Assembly (NCBI GenBank): GCA_015258065.1
Contig: JABZIZ010000007.1
Location: forward strand, 1 to 64,000
Direction of reading: 5' to 3'
DNA: 64,000 nucleotides
Source: Lachnospiraceae bacterium
GTDB taxonomy: Bacteria > Bacillota > Clostridia > Lachnospirales > Lachnospiraceae
Part shown: positions 50,018-57,659 of the stretch, in pieces
Layout: each line of letters begins with the position of its first letter
Numbering within the stretch: the first letter of the stretch is position 1
Translations under genes and position numbers: made by a program
The notes under the pieces: generated by a model
Told to the model about the DNA's origin: nothing
Databases searched by the model: none
Seen by the model: only the letters and a program-made list of their open reading frames with translations

Positions 50018-51400
50018 TTATGATGTATGAATCAACGGACACGATTTTTCCGTGATAGGAAGAATCTCCGTATCCTTCTGGCTTTGCAAATATTCAATAA
50101 TACCGGGTAGCGCACTCACTGTTGCCCGCTTGTCTGCCGCATCATGCAAAAGAATCACCGATTCCTTGTATTTGTCTACATTGGCTGTTACATTTTTGAC
50201 GATCACCTCCGCGCTGATGCCGTCTCCCCCGTACACATTCCAGTCAAAGTAGGCAATCCCCTCTCTGTCCAGATAAGCTTCCAGATCCTTCATGCTAACC
50301 TTGGAAGCCGTGTTGGAACTGCCCCCCGGAAAGCGATAATATTTACACCAGACACCCGTCTTGTCAAAGAGCAGATTCTGCAATCGATGGAGGTCTTCTT
50401 GAAACGAATCCAGAGAAACATACAGCTTTGCATAATCATGGCTGTAGGAATGCATGGCGAGCGTGTGTCCCTCGTCTACAATCCTTTGGTAGAGCGCAAT
50501 CGATTTCGCATCCTCTCTTCCTACCACGAAAAAGGTCGCCTTCACCTTGTATTGCTTCAAAATATCAAGCACCTTCCCGGTCTGTACACTTGGACCGTCA
50601 TCAAAAGTCAGATACACATGATGCTTGCCGTCTTTGGGAACGGTCCCTGTCAGAGAAGCCGCATCGGAAGGCTCCATGACCACCGGACGGTTTTGTTTGT
50701 TCTTGCTGATCGCACTCTTCCCGCTTCCCTGCCCGCCTTCTCCGATTTCCTTCGCCTGTAGCGCCCTTTCCTTCTCCAAATGGTTCAGCGTCTCCCGCAT
50801 CCGGTCGTAGCGAATGGCAAGAACGACACTGGCGCACACCAGAACAAAGGCAGTCAAAGTAAGCAGTACTTTGGTTAAGAGCCAGGAAGAGGATTTCTCC
50901 TCTGCCTTCCCCCTCTTTCCTTCATCTGCATGAAAACTCTCTCCGCTCTCCCACTCCGGGTTCACTGCATGAAACGAAGGTTTCTCTTCGGGGGCTTTTC
51001 TCTCAACAGAAGCGGTTCTCTCTACGGGATTGCTTCTCTCTGCAGAAGTGCTTCTCTCTACAGAAATGTTTCTCTCTACAGAAATGTTTCTCTCTACAGG
51101 AGTGTTTCTCTCTACAGAAATGTTTCTCTTTGCAGAAGGATTTCTCTCTGCAGAAGTCTCTCTGTCTATAGGGGCGCTTCTTGTAACGGATGCTTCTCTT
51201 TCTATGGAGGCGCTTCGCCCCGTGGAAGAGAGTGCCTTCCGCGCCTTTACGATGTCCCCTTCTGCAGGCCGTTTTGTTGTCATTTCCGGTCTCACCGTTC
51301 TTCTTACGGAAGCGGCATCAATCTTACCGGGCAAACTCTCGGACGAATCTGCATGATGGATTTGATTGTTTGTATTTTTCCGGCTTTTCCGGACCCTCAT
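50018..51400 (-). CDS. Membrane-anchored polysaccharide deacetylase with a cytoplasmic repeat region
   Basis: The 460-residue protein has a charged cytoplasmic region (1-165), one membrane helix (about 170-190, LLTKVLLTLTAFVLVCASVV), a short coiled coil, and an external NodB domain from about 240. LTFDDGPS, HSYSH, RFPGGSS, DWNVYGGDG and ILLHDA are the five NodB motifs, so catalytic residues are intact. It probably deacetylates peptidoglycan or another wall glycan. Residues about 60-135 repeat ERNISV-like hexamers encoded by 18-bp units. Start at 51400 overlaps a short upstream frame; ATG at 51412 is an alternative. Confidence 0.9.
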   Translation of the reverse strand: MRVRKSRKNTNNQIHHADSSESLPGKIDAASVRRTVRPEMTTKRPAEGDIVKARKALSSTGRSASIEREASVTRSAPIDRETSAERNPSAKRNISVERNTPVERNISVERNISVERSTSAERSNPVERTASVERKAPEEKPSFHAVNPEWESGESFHADEGKRGKAEEKSSSWLLTKVLLTLTAFVLVCASVVLAIRYDRMRETLNHLEKERALQAKEIGEGGQGSGKSAISKNKQNRPVVMEPSDAASLTGTVPKDGKHHVYLTFDDGPSVQTGKVLDILKQYKVKATFFVVGREDAKSIALYQRIVDEGHTLAMHSYSHDYAKLYVSLDSFQEDLHRLQNLLFDKTGVWCKYYRFPGGSSNTASKVSMKDLEAYLDREGIAYFDWNVYGGDGISAEVIVKNVTANVDKYKESVILLHDAADKRATVSALPGIIEYLQSQKDTEILPITEKSCPLIHTS

Positions 51401-51465
51401 TCCTGCAGGCATCTTGCCCCCAACTCTTCTGATACCAGTGTAAAAAGGGTCAAAGCGTCAACCAT
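51397..51465 (-). CDS. Possible leader peptide upstream of the deacetylase
   Basis: An ATG at 51465 lies 10 nt from a strong AGGAGG and opens 22 codons, beginning MVDALTLFTLVSEELG and ending at TGA (51397-51399). That TGA overlaps the deacetylase ATG at 51400 as ATGA. The start codon sits in the loop of a 7-bp hairpin, GCGTCAA/TTGACGC. I know no family for the peptide; the arrangement suggests translational coupling. Confidence 0.4.
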   Translation of the reverse strand: MVDALTLFTLVSEELGARCLQE

Positions 51466-51533
51466 TTTGACGCCCACCTCCTCTTTTCATACAGGGGATA
51501 CGCTCATCCCAGCAATTTCAAATTTTACCACAT

Positions 51534-52271
51534 TTACGAATCGCGTACAATCGACAGCGCCAGTTGAATCTGCGCAAGCTCTTCTGTAAGCTCCCTCATC
51601 CGATTTTCCCGGACTGCTCTCTTTTTCAGCTCCTCTAACAGAGAATGCGCCTTCCGTTCCTCCCTTTGCAGGAATTTTTTCAGAACCGGATCCTTCTTCC
51701 TCAAGAGGACCGGACCGAAGGCATCCATGACGGCAAGCAGGCGGCTATCCTCCATCTGCGAGGGTGTCTCCTCTGCCTTTGCTTCCAATGCAATCACCGG
51801 ATAAAAATGTCCATTCTCTTCTACCATTTTCTCATCGGTGATTGAAAAGAACCCGGATCCTCTTTCTCTTCCTGCGGTTCTGAGAAATTTTCGCAGCGCT
51901 GCCACTTCGGACTGCGGTTCCAAAATCAGGTGCCGGATTCCTTTGTCGTAAGCAAAGCCTTCTTCTAAAATCTTCCGCATCAGTGCGCCGCCCATGCCTG
52001 CCAGAACGACCGTATCCGCCTCTCCCTCTTTCAGTGCGGAAAGGCCATCGGATCTGCGAAGAAGAATCCGATCGGATAAACCGGCTTGCTCTACATTGGC
52101 AGCCGCTCTCCTGCAAGGCTCTTCTTTCACATCCATGGCAATCACCTGCGGGCAAATCTTTTCCCGAATCAGATAGATCGGCAAATAGGCGTGGTCGCAC
52201 CCCACATCGCAAAGGATGCTTCCTGTCGGAACCATTTGTGCCACTGCCAAAAGTCTTCTGGATAATTTCAT
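51534..52271 (-). CDS. trmK: tRNA (adenine-22-N1) methyltransferase
   Basis: The 245-residue enzyme methylates N1 of A22 in tRNA with S-adenosylmethionine. It starts MKLSRRLLAVAQMVP; ILCDVGCDHAYLPIYL is the SAM loop (about 20-35); VLAGMGGALMRKIL (about 95-108) is the catalytic NPPY-replacing motif of this family; and LILEPQSEVAALRKFL follows. A C-terminal helical extension (from about 175) matches TrmK structures. ATG at 52271 is 5 bases past the rpoD stop; an extension running upstream inside rpoD is rejected. Confidence 0.95.
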   Translation of the reverse strand: MKLSRRLLAVAQMVPTGSILCDVGCDHAYLPIYLIREKICPQVIAMDVKEEPCRRAAANVEQAGLSDRILLRRSDGLSALKEGEADTVVLAGMGGALMRKILEEGFAYDKGIRHLILEPQSEVAALRKFLRTAGRERGSGFFSITDEKMVEENGHFYPVIALEAKAEETPSQMEDSRLLAVMDAFGPVLLRKKDPVLKKFLQREERKAHSLLEELKKRAVRENRMRELTEELAQIQLALSIVRDS

Positions 52272-52275
52272 TTCT

Positions 52276-54093
52276 TCAGTCCAGATAGTCCTTGAGTTTC
52301 CTGCTGCGGGAAGGATGACGCAGTTTACGAAGTGCCTTGGCTTCAATCTGGCGGATTCGTTCCCTGGTGACATTGAATTCCTTCCCCACTTCTTCCAGGG
52401 TTCTGGCTCTGCCGTCATCCAAACCGAAACGCAGCCGAAGAACCTTCTGTTCCCTGTCTGTTAAGGTACTAAGCACCTCCACCAGCTGTTCTTTTAACAG
52501 CATAAATGCCGCAGCGTCCGCCGGTACCGGCACGTTGTCGTCCTGAATAAAGTCACCCAGATGGCTGTCTTCCTCTTCCCCGATCGGCGTTTCCAGAGAG
52601 ACCGGTTCCTGGGAAATTTTTAAAATCTCACGCACACGGCCGACCGGAATGTTCATCTGCTCCGCAATCTCTTCCGGCGTGGGTTCTCTCCCCAGCTCCT
52701 GCAAAAGCTGCCTGGAGATACGAATCAGTTTGTTAATGGTTTCCACCATGTGCACCGGAATCCGAATGGTGCGCGCCTGATCTGCGATAGCTCTCGTGAT
52801 GGCCTGTCTAATCCACCAGGTCGCATAGGTGGAAAATTTAAAGCCCTTCCGGAAATCAAACTTCTCGACTGCCTTGATCAGTCCCAAATTCCCTTCCTGA
52901 ATCAGATCGAGGAAGAGCATTCCTCTCCCCACATAACGCTTGGCAATGGAAACGACCAGACGAAGATTTGCCTCCGCCAGCTTTTTCTTGGCGTCCTCTC
53001 CGTAGGCCACCATTTCCTGCAGATCCTCTTCGGACTTCCCTTCCAGAATCTTTTCCTGCTCCTTGTCCAGATGCGGCTGCTTTTTCTGCTTCCCTGCTGC
53101 AAGCACCCTGGTCGCCAGCTCGCCCGCCTCAATCTTCTGTGCCAGATCGATTTCCTGGTCTGCGGTTAAAAGAGGTACCTTGCCAATTTCCTTCAGGTAC
53201 ATCCTTACCGGATCCTCGATGCTGATCCCCTCCGGGACGGAGAGATCGATATTTTCCATATCGGGCTCTTCTTCCTCTTCGGTGCTGCGCAACTCCTCAT
53301 CATCCGGCAGATCTTCATCCACCTCTTCCGAGATTCTCAGGACGTCCACTCCTGCCCGCTCAAGCTCATCCAGAACATGATCCATTTCCTCATCGTCCAG
53401 GTTCAGATCCTCAAAATACGCACTGATATCATCGTATTCCAAGACATTTTTTTTCTTCGCATAGGCAAGAAGTGCATTCAGTCTGGTTTGCACCTTCTCA
53501 GACAATTCATCCTCCTGCGTTTCTTCGTCCTCATAAGGAGCGTCATCCAGCATACTCTCCTGATCCGCATCAATCTCCCCTTCCTCCATGAAGTCGGCGG
53601 GTTCCTTCTCTTCTTCCTTTTTTGTCTTCTCTTTCTTTATGCCCTCCTTTTTCAAAGTTGCCTTCTTCACAGGCGACTTCTTAGGAGTCTCCTTCTTAGA
53701 GGGCTCTTTCTTTGCCGTCTCTTTCCCGGGATCTTCTTTCTTAGGAGTCTCTTTCTTCGCCGCTTCTTTTTTCGCAACTTCTTTCTTCGCAGCTTCTTTC
53801 TTCGCGGCTTCTTTCTTCGCAGCTTCTTTTTTCACCGGTTCCTTTTCCTCTTTTTCCTGTGCAACAGGTGCTTTCTTCATCGATGATTTCTTAACAGATG
53901 TGTCCTTCACGGTTGCTTTCTTCACAGATTCTTTTTTCAAGGCCTCTTTCTTCTCCGTTTCTTTCTGAGCCACGTCTTTCTTCACGGTTCCCTTCTTCGT
54001 CGTTTCTCTCTTTGCTACCGTCTTTTGATCGGCGCTCTTTTGCATCCCGCTTCTTTTTTCTTGTTCTTTTGCCTCTTGCGCCCTCTCCGACAT
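52276..54093 (-). CDS. rpoD: Primary sigma factor with a Lys/Glu/Ala-rich repeat N-terminus
   Basis: The 605-residue protein is the housekeeping sigma factor. A sigma-1.1-like segment is at about 195-260; region 1.2 begins DPVRMYLKEIGKVPLL near 306; region 2 has AKRYVGRGMLFLDLIQEGN and GFKFSTYATWWIRQAITRA; region 4 ends with VTRERIRQIEAKALRKLR. The first 175 residues are unlike any normal sigma: about 25 pentapeptides such as KKEAA, KKEVA and KKETP, encoded by 15-bp repeats at about 53640-54000. ATG at 54093 follows AAGGG by 8 nt. The family is usually 370-420 residues in Clostridia. Confidence 0.96.
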   Translation of the reverse strand: MSERAQEAKEQEKRSGMQKSADQKTVAKRETTKKGTVKKDVAQKETEKKEALKKESVKKATVKDTSVKKSSMKKAPVAQEKEEKEPVKKEAAKKEAAKKEAAKKEVAKKEAAKKETPKKEDPGKETAKKEPSKKETPKKSPVKKATLKKEGIKKEKTKKEEEKEPADFMEEGEIDADQESMLDDAPYEDEETQEDELSEKVQTRLNALLAYAKKKNVLEYDDISAYFEDLNLDDEEMDHVLDELERAGVDVLRISEEVDEDLPDDEELRSTEEEEEPDMENIDLSVPEGISIEDPVRMYLKEIGKVPLLTADQEIDLAQKIEAGELATRVLAAGKQKKQPHLDKEQEKILEGKSEEDLQEMVAYGEDAKKKLAEANLRLVVSIAKRYVGRGMLFLDLIQEGNLGLIKAVEKFDFRKGFKFSTYATWWIRQAITRAIADQARTIRIPVHMVETINKLIRISRQLLQELGREPTPEEIAEQMNIPVGRVREILKISQEPVSLETPIGEEEDSHLGDFIQDDNVPVPADAAAFMLLKEQLVEVLSTLTDREQKVLRLRFGLDDGRARTLEEVGKEFNVTRERIRQIEAKALRKLRHPSRSRKLKDYLD

Positions 54094-54172
54094 TCTGCTT
54101 CCCTTCTGTATTTCTTTCACAGCCCGCCTTCCTTCCTGTGACCATTTTCTTTTTCCAGTCCCTGCTATGCAC

Positions 54173-55963
54173 TCACATCCGGGGTTCTCTTAAATTCCTG
54201 GAAAGCACTTCCAGCTCCTTCTTGCCCTCAATCATCCTGCGCAAATAATCCGGATCCTCCGGCGTAACTGCCTCCATCTTTTTTTCATAGGAGGCCTTTT
54301 TAATGTCGTAGACCAGATCCGCAAAGGCACGTTTCTTCTCTTCATCGGTTTTCACCTCCGCAAGCGTGGAGGTAAGCAATTCGGAAATCCTTCTTTGGCT
54401 CTCTTCGTCCCGGTACAGGGAAAGCACGTGGGCAGGTAAAAAAGTTCCTCCTGCCAGATCCTGAAACATGACCTCCGCCACCCTTTCATAGAGCGGGTCC
54501 GTAAAATCGGAGGGCGAAAGATATTTGCTTGCCTCCGAAAAAAAAGACGGTTCATCCGCAAGCCATGTAAGAAGGATGCGCTGCGACTTTAACTTAGGGT
54601 CTTCTCTCCCGTCGTCTTTGACTTTTGTTGCCGTCTTCCCCTCCGGATCCCTCGCAGCTTCCTTCATCAGCCCCTGCGAAGCAAAATGCAACACCTGCTC
54701 TCTTAACAGTTCCTGTGTGATGCCGTACTGCGCCGCCAGTGCCTGAAGGTAATTTTCTCTTTCCATGGGATCTTCAAAAGAAGTGCAGAGTTTTTTGGCG
54801 ATCTCGCGGTAGAAACGCGTCTTTTCATCCGGATCCTGCAGGTGGTACTGCTTCTCTAACTGTTTGATTTCAAAGAAAAAAGGATTTTCCGCCTCACGCA
54901 GCCGTTTCTCAAAGGCTTCTGCTCCCTCCTCACGAAGAAATTCGTCCGGATCTTTATGAGGCTCCAAATGCAGAATCTTGCCAATCATCCCGTTTTCTCT
55001 CAAAATGGAGATTGCTCTGAGAGAAGCCTTTGTGCCCGCCGTATCGCTGTCGTAGGACAGGAGAATCTGATCGGTATATCTTTTTAAAAGAACAGCCTGC
55101 CCCGCAGTGAACGCCGTCCCGAGGGATGCCACCGCCTCAGAAAAGCCGCCCTGATGCATGGCAATCACATCCATGTAGCCTTCACACAGGATAAACCTTC
55201 CTTTTCTGGCATTCTTCGCATAAACCAGCCCATACAAATTTCGACCTTTGTCAAAAATCATGGTTTCCGGAGAGTTCAGGTATTTCGGCTCCCCGTCTCC
55301 CAGCACTCTGCCGCCAAAGCCGATGACTTTCCGGTTGACGTCCTGAATCGGGAACATCACACGATTTCTAAATTTGTCATGGGTGCCGCCCTTCTCATCA
55401 TGAACGGCCAGTCCCGCATCGATGATTTCCTGGTCCGTATACCCTTTTTTTCTCAGATATTTGGTCAACAGGTCCCAACCAATGGGTGCGTAGCCCAGTC
55501 CGAAGCGTCGGATGGTTTCTTCCTTAAGCGCCCTTTTCTGAAAATAGGCAAGACCTGCTTTCCCCGCCGGCGAATGCAGCATCTTATAATAATAGACAGC
55601 CGCCTCCTTATTGATATCCAGTAAAATTCTGCGATGATCTCTGGCTTTTTTGGCTGTCTCGGAAACCTCTTCCTCCGGAAGCGCAATCCCTGCCCGTTGT
55701 GCCAACATCTGAATGGCCTCCGGATAAGACAGGTTATCATATTTCATGAGGAAGGTGAAGGCGTCTCCCCCTGCGCCACAGCCGAAGCAGTAAAAGATCT
55801 GTTTGTTGGCAGAGACGGAGAAGGAAGGTGTTTTTTCGTTATGGAAGGGACAGAGGCCGAAGTAATTCGCTCCCCTCTTTTCTAAGTGAACATATTGCGA
55901 TATGACGTCTACGATGTCATTTCGAGCACGTATGTCCTCGATCAGATTTTCGTCATAATACAT
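54173..55963 (-). CDS. dnaG: DNA primase
   Basis: The 596-residue enzyme makes RNA primers for replication. The zinc-binding domain is CPFHNEKTPSFSVS with FYCFGCGAGGD (about 40-65). TOPRIM motifs are FILCEGYMDVIAMHQ (about 260) and LLSYDSDTAGTKAS. A C-terminal helical domain binds DnaB helicase. ATG at 55963 gives the family start YYDENLIEDIRARNDIVDVI; the frame remains open for 97 more codons upstream, but this is only translated palindrome DNA. dgt is upstream and rpoD downstream, a standard macromolecular-synthesis order. Confidence 0.97.
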   Translation of the reverse strand: MYYDENLIEDIRARNDIVDVISQYVHLEKRGANYFGLCPFHNEKTPSFSVSANKQIFYCFGCGAGGDAFTFLMKYDNLSYPEAIQMLAQRAGIALPEEEVSETAKKARDHRRILLDINKEAAVYYYKMLHSPAGKAGLAYFQKRALKEETIRRFGLGYAPIGWDLLTKYLRKKGYTDQEIIDAGLAVHDEKGGTHDKFRNRVMFPIQDVNRKVIGFGGRVLGDGEPKYLNSPETMIFDKGRNLYGLVYAKNARKGRFILCEGYMDVIAMHQGGFSEAVASLGTAFTAGQAVLLKRYTDQILLSYDSDTAGTKASLRAISILRENGMIGKILHLEPHKDPDEFLREEGAEAFEKRLREAENPFFFEIKQLEKQYHLQDPDEKTRFYREIAKKLCTSFEDPMERENYLQALAAQYGITQELLREQVLHFASQGLMKEAARDPEGKTATKVKDDGREDPKLKSQRILLTWLADEPSFFSEASKYLSPSDFTDPLYERVAEVMFQDLAGGTFLPAHVLSLYRDEESQRRISELLTSTLAEVKTDEEKKRAFADLVYDIKKASYEKKMEAVTPEDPDYLRRMIEGKKELEVLSRNLREPRM

Positions 55964-55997
55964 GAGATAGGAAATCCTTCCAGTGTTACTTGTCATG

Positions 55998-56130
55998 CCC
56001 TCACGAGCCAGGCCCGAATGCGACGCCACGAGCCAGGCCCGAGATTGCAGTGGTACGGCTCGGAGAGCCGTACTAGAGTGCGACGACTCGAGATAAAGAG
56101 CCAGGCCCGGATTGCGACGCCATGAGCCAG
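55998..56130. repeat. Repeated CGAGCCAGGCCCGA units with a small hairpin
   Basis: CGAGCCAGGCCCGA or a close variant starts at 56004, 56029, 56098 and 56123; pairs are 25 bp apart, joined by a conserved GCGACGCCA. Between the two pairs is a 9-bp perfect stem with a 3-nt loop at 56053-56073 (GTACGGCTC/GAGCCGTAC). A fifth, inverted copy of the CGAGCCAGGC core is at 56282-56291. Confidence 0.9.
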
Positions 56131-56198
56131 GCCCGAGATTTCTTCGTGGGCGGCTCCCGAATGCTTCGCCTCGAGCCGCCCACGAAGAAATCTCGGGC
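56131..56198. repeat. 26-bp perfect inverted repeat
   Basis: Positions 56131-56156 are exactly complementary to 56173-56198, with a 16-nt loop. The arms begin GCCCGAGATTTCTTCGTGGG and end in CGGCTC. No gene uses this stretch and no T run follows. Confidence 0.95.
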
Positions 56199-56216
56199 TG
56201 TGGCTTGTCGCCACAT

Positions 56217-56281
56217 ACCTCCGCACATCCCACCGCTGCCCGCTGTGCAAGCACGCGGGCGGCGGTGGGATGTGCGGAGGT
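56217..56281. repeat. Very long palindrome beside the dgt stop
   Basis: A 20-bp perfect arm (ACCTCCGCACATCCCACCGC, 56217-56236) pairs with 56262-56281. After one T-G pair another six G/C pairs extend inward (GCCCGC/GCGGGC), and the loop contains GTGC/GCAC. The total stem is about 27 bp. Confidence 0.95.
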
Positions 56282-56294
56282 GCCTGGCTCGTTA

Positions 56295-57302
56295 TCAGTA
56301 CACGTTCCAGCTTTTGGGGATGAAGAGTTTTTCGTAGGTCATGATAGCGAAGTGGTCGGTCATGCCGGAGATGTAGTCACAGGTGATTCGTTCTTTGGGT
56401 TCGCCGTTTGCAATCATTTGTTTCATGTGTTCGGGGACGAGGTCGATGTGGCCGAGGAAGTATTCATAGAGGGTCTTTACCATGTCCTGGGCCTTTCCTT
56501 CTTCCGATTTGGCGACGGCGTTGGTATATACTGCACGAAACATATACTTCCGCAGTTCCATGAAGCTGTCCCAGACCGTGCTTTCCATTGTGATGTCGTT
56601 TTTGCCGGTGCTTTTTTCCACAATGGAATGGATGATGGTATCCAGCCAGTCCTCTTTCGTTCTGCCAAGTACCTTTACGATTTCCGAAGGGAGATCCTCC
56701 ATGGTCAGAATTCCTCCCCGGATGGCATCATCGAAGTCATGATGGATATAAGCGATTTTGTCGGAGAGTCGGACGATTCTCCCCTCCAGAGTGGCAGGCA
56801 TCAGTTCCAGTTCATGATTTAAAATCCCGTCTTTTACCTCGACGGTGAGATTCAGTCCCCTTCCCTCTTTTTCCAGCTTTTCCACGATTCGAAGGCTTTG
56901 TTCGTTGTGTCTGAAACCGAAGGGGCAGATTTCGTTCAGTGCCCTTTCTCCCGCATGTCCAAAGGGGGTATGGCCAAGGTCGTGCCCAAGGGCTATGGCC
57001 TCTACGAGGTCCTCATTGAGTTTGAGTGCTCTGGCAATGGTTCGCGCATTCTGCGCCACTTCCAGAGAATGCGTCATCCTTGTGCGGTAATGGTCTCCGT
57101 TGGGCGTTAAAAAAACCTGGGTCTTATCCTTCAATCTGCGAAAGGATTTGGAATACAGAATCCGATCCCGATCCCTTTGATAAACAGGTCGGATATCGCA
57201 CTGTGGCTCCTTCCGCTCTCTTCCCTTTGACTCTGAGGATTTGGATGCAAAGACGGAGAGCGTCTGCTTCTCTCTTTTTTCCAGTTCTTCTCGAATCTTC
57301 AT
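56295..57302 (-). CDS. dgt: Deoxyguanosinetriphosphate triphosphohydrolase-like protein
   Basis: The 335-residue HD-domain enzyme converts dGTP or other dNTPs to nucleosides and triphosphate. SFRRLKDKTQVF, RTRMTHSLEVAQNARTIARAL (the His of the HD pair lies in THSLE), and ALGHDLGHTPFGHAGERAL are diagnostic. SDKIAYIHHDFDD holds further ligands. The start at 57302 lacks a strong ribosome-binding site but matches the family N-terminus IREELEKRE. It is the first gene of the block with dnaG and rpoD and is followed by the palindrome cluster. Confidence 0.93.
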   Translation of the reverse strand: MKIREELEKREKQTLSVFASKSSESKGRERKEPQCDIRPVYQRDRDRILYSKSFRRLKDKTQVFLTPNGDHYRTRMTHSLEVAQNARTIARALKLNEDLVEAIALGHDLGHTPFGHAGERALNEICPFGFRHNEQSLRIVEKLEKEGRGLNLTVEVKDGILNHELELMPATLEGRIVRLSDKIAYIHHDFDDAIRGGILTMEDLPSEIVKVLGRTKEDWLDTIIHSIVEKSTGKNDITMESTVWDSFMELRKYMFRAVYTNAVAKSEEGKAQDMVKTLYEYFLGHIDLVPEHMKQMIANGEPKERITCDYISGMTDHFAIMTYEKLFIPKSWNVY

Positions 57303-57348
57303 ACTGTATTATTCGGTACCGAAGTGTCCATTCCTTTTTTTGAAACCG

Positions 57349-57651
57349 CTATTTCCAGTTCTTTTGCTCGAACTGCTCCTGAATCCACCGGATTGCCTGG
57401 TCAAACCCCTCCTCGGAAATTTCAAAGGTCGCGCTCGTTTTCTCTTCCTCCGGTGTCCTGGCGTAGGCATAGGGTTCTTTCCAGACGGTAGCCAAAAGCA
57501 CCGCCGGGCTTCTCTTCTCCGGCGGTGTAAAAAAAACATTTTCCAGAGGCTCCCTGGCGAGGCGGTATCTCATTCCCTCACAGCTGCCAAAATAAGCCTC
57601 TCCGTATTCATAATGCGTCAGATTAAAAAACTCTGCCTTTTCAATTGCCAT
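57349..57651 (-). CDS. Conserved hypothetical protein, about 100 residues
   Basis: I recognise no named domain in this 100-residue acidic protein. It contains GMRYRLAREPLENVFF, ATVWKEPYAYARTPEEEK and ISEEGFDQAIRWIQEQF, a pattern I associate with small cytosolic proteins in Lachnospiraceae. No membrane segment or signal peptide is present. AAGGA lies before the ATG at 57651, and it is 8 nt downstream of the DUF6465 gene, so they are probably cotranscribed. Confidence 0.7.
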   Translation of the reverse strand: MAIEKAEFFNLTHYEYGEAYFGSCEGMRYRLAREPLENVFFTPPEKRSPAVLLATVWKEPYAYARTPEEEKTSATFEISEEGFDQAIRWIQEQFEQKNWK

Positions 57652-57659
57652 GCTGTTCC

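Noticed and set aside
52272..52418. 49-residue N-terminal extension of TrmK
   Set aside because: It would lie within the end of rpoD; the family start KLSRRLLAVAQ follows the ATG at 52271.
53640..54000. Plus-strand frame rich in Phe, Leu and Arg seen as a membrane protein
   Set aside because: It is the complement of the Lys/Glu repeat of rpoD (53377-53886 and 53588-53968); the hydrophobicity is an artefact of reading AAG/GAA codons backwards.
55964..56254. 97-residue N-terminal extension of DnaG
   Set aside because: It is only the translation of the palindrome cluster; the family start YYDENLIEDI follows the ATG at 55963.
56101..56291. Rho-independent terminator of dgt
   Set aside because: The stems are far longer than terminators and no T run follows on the minus strand.
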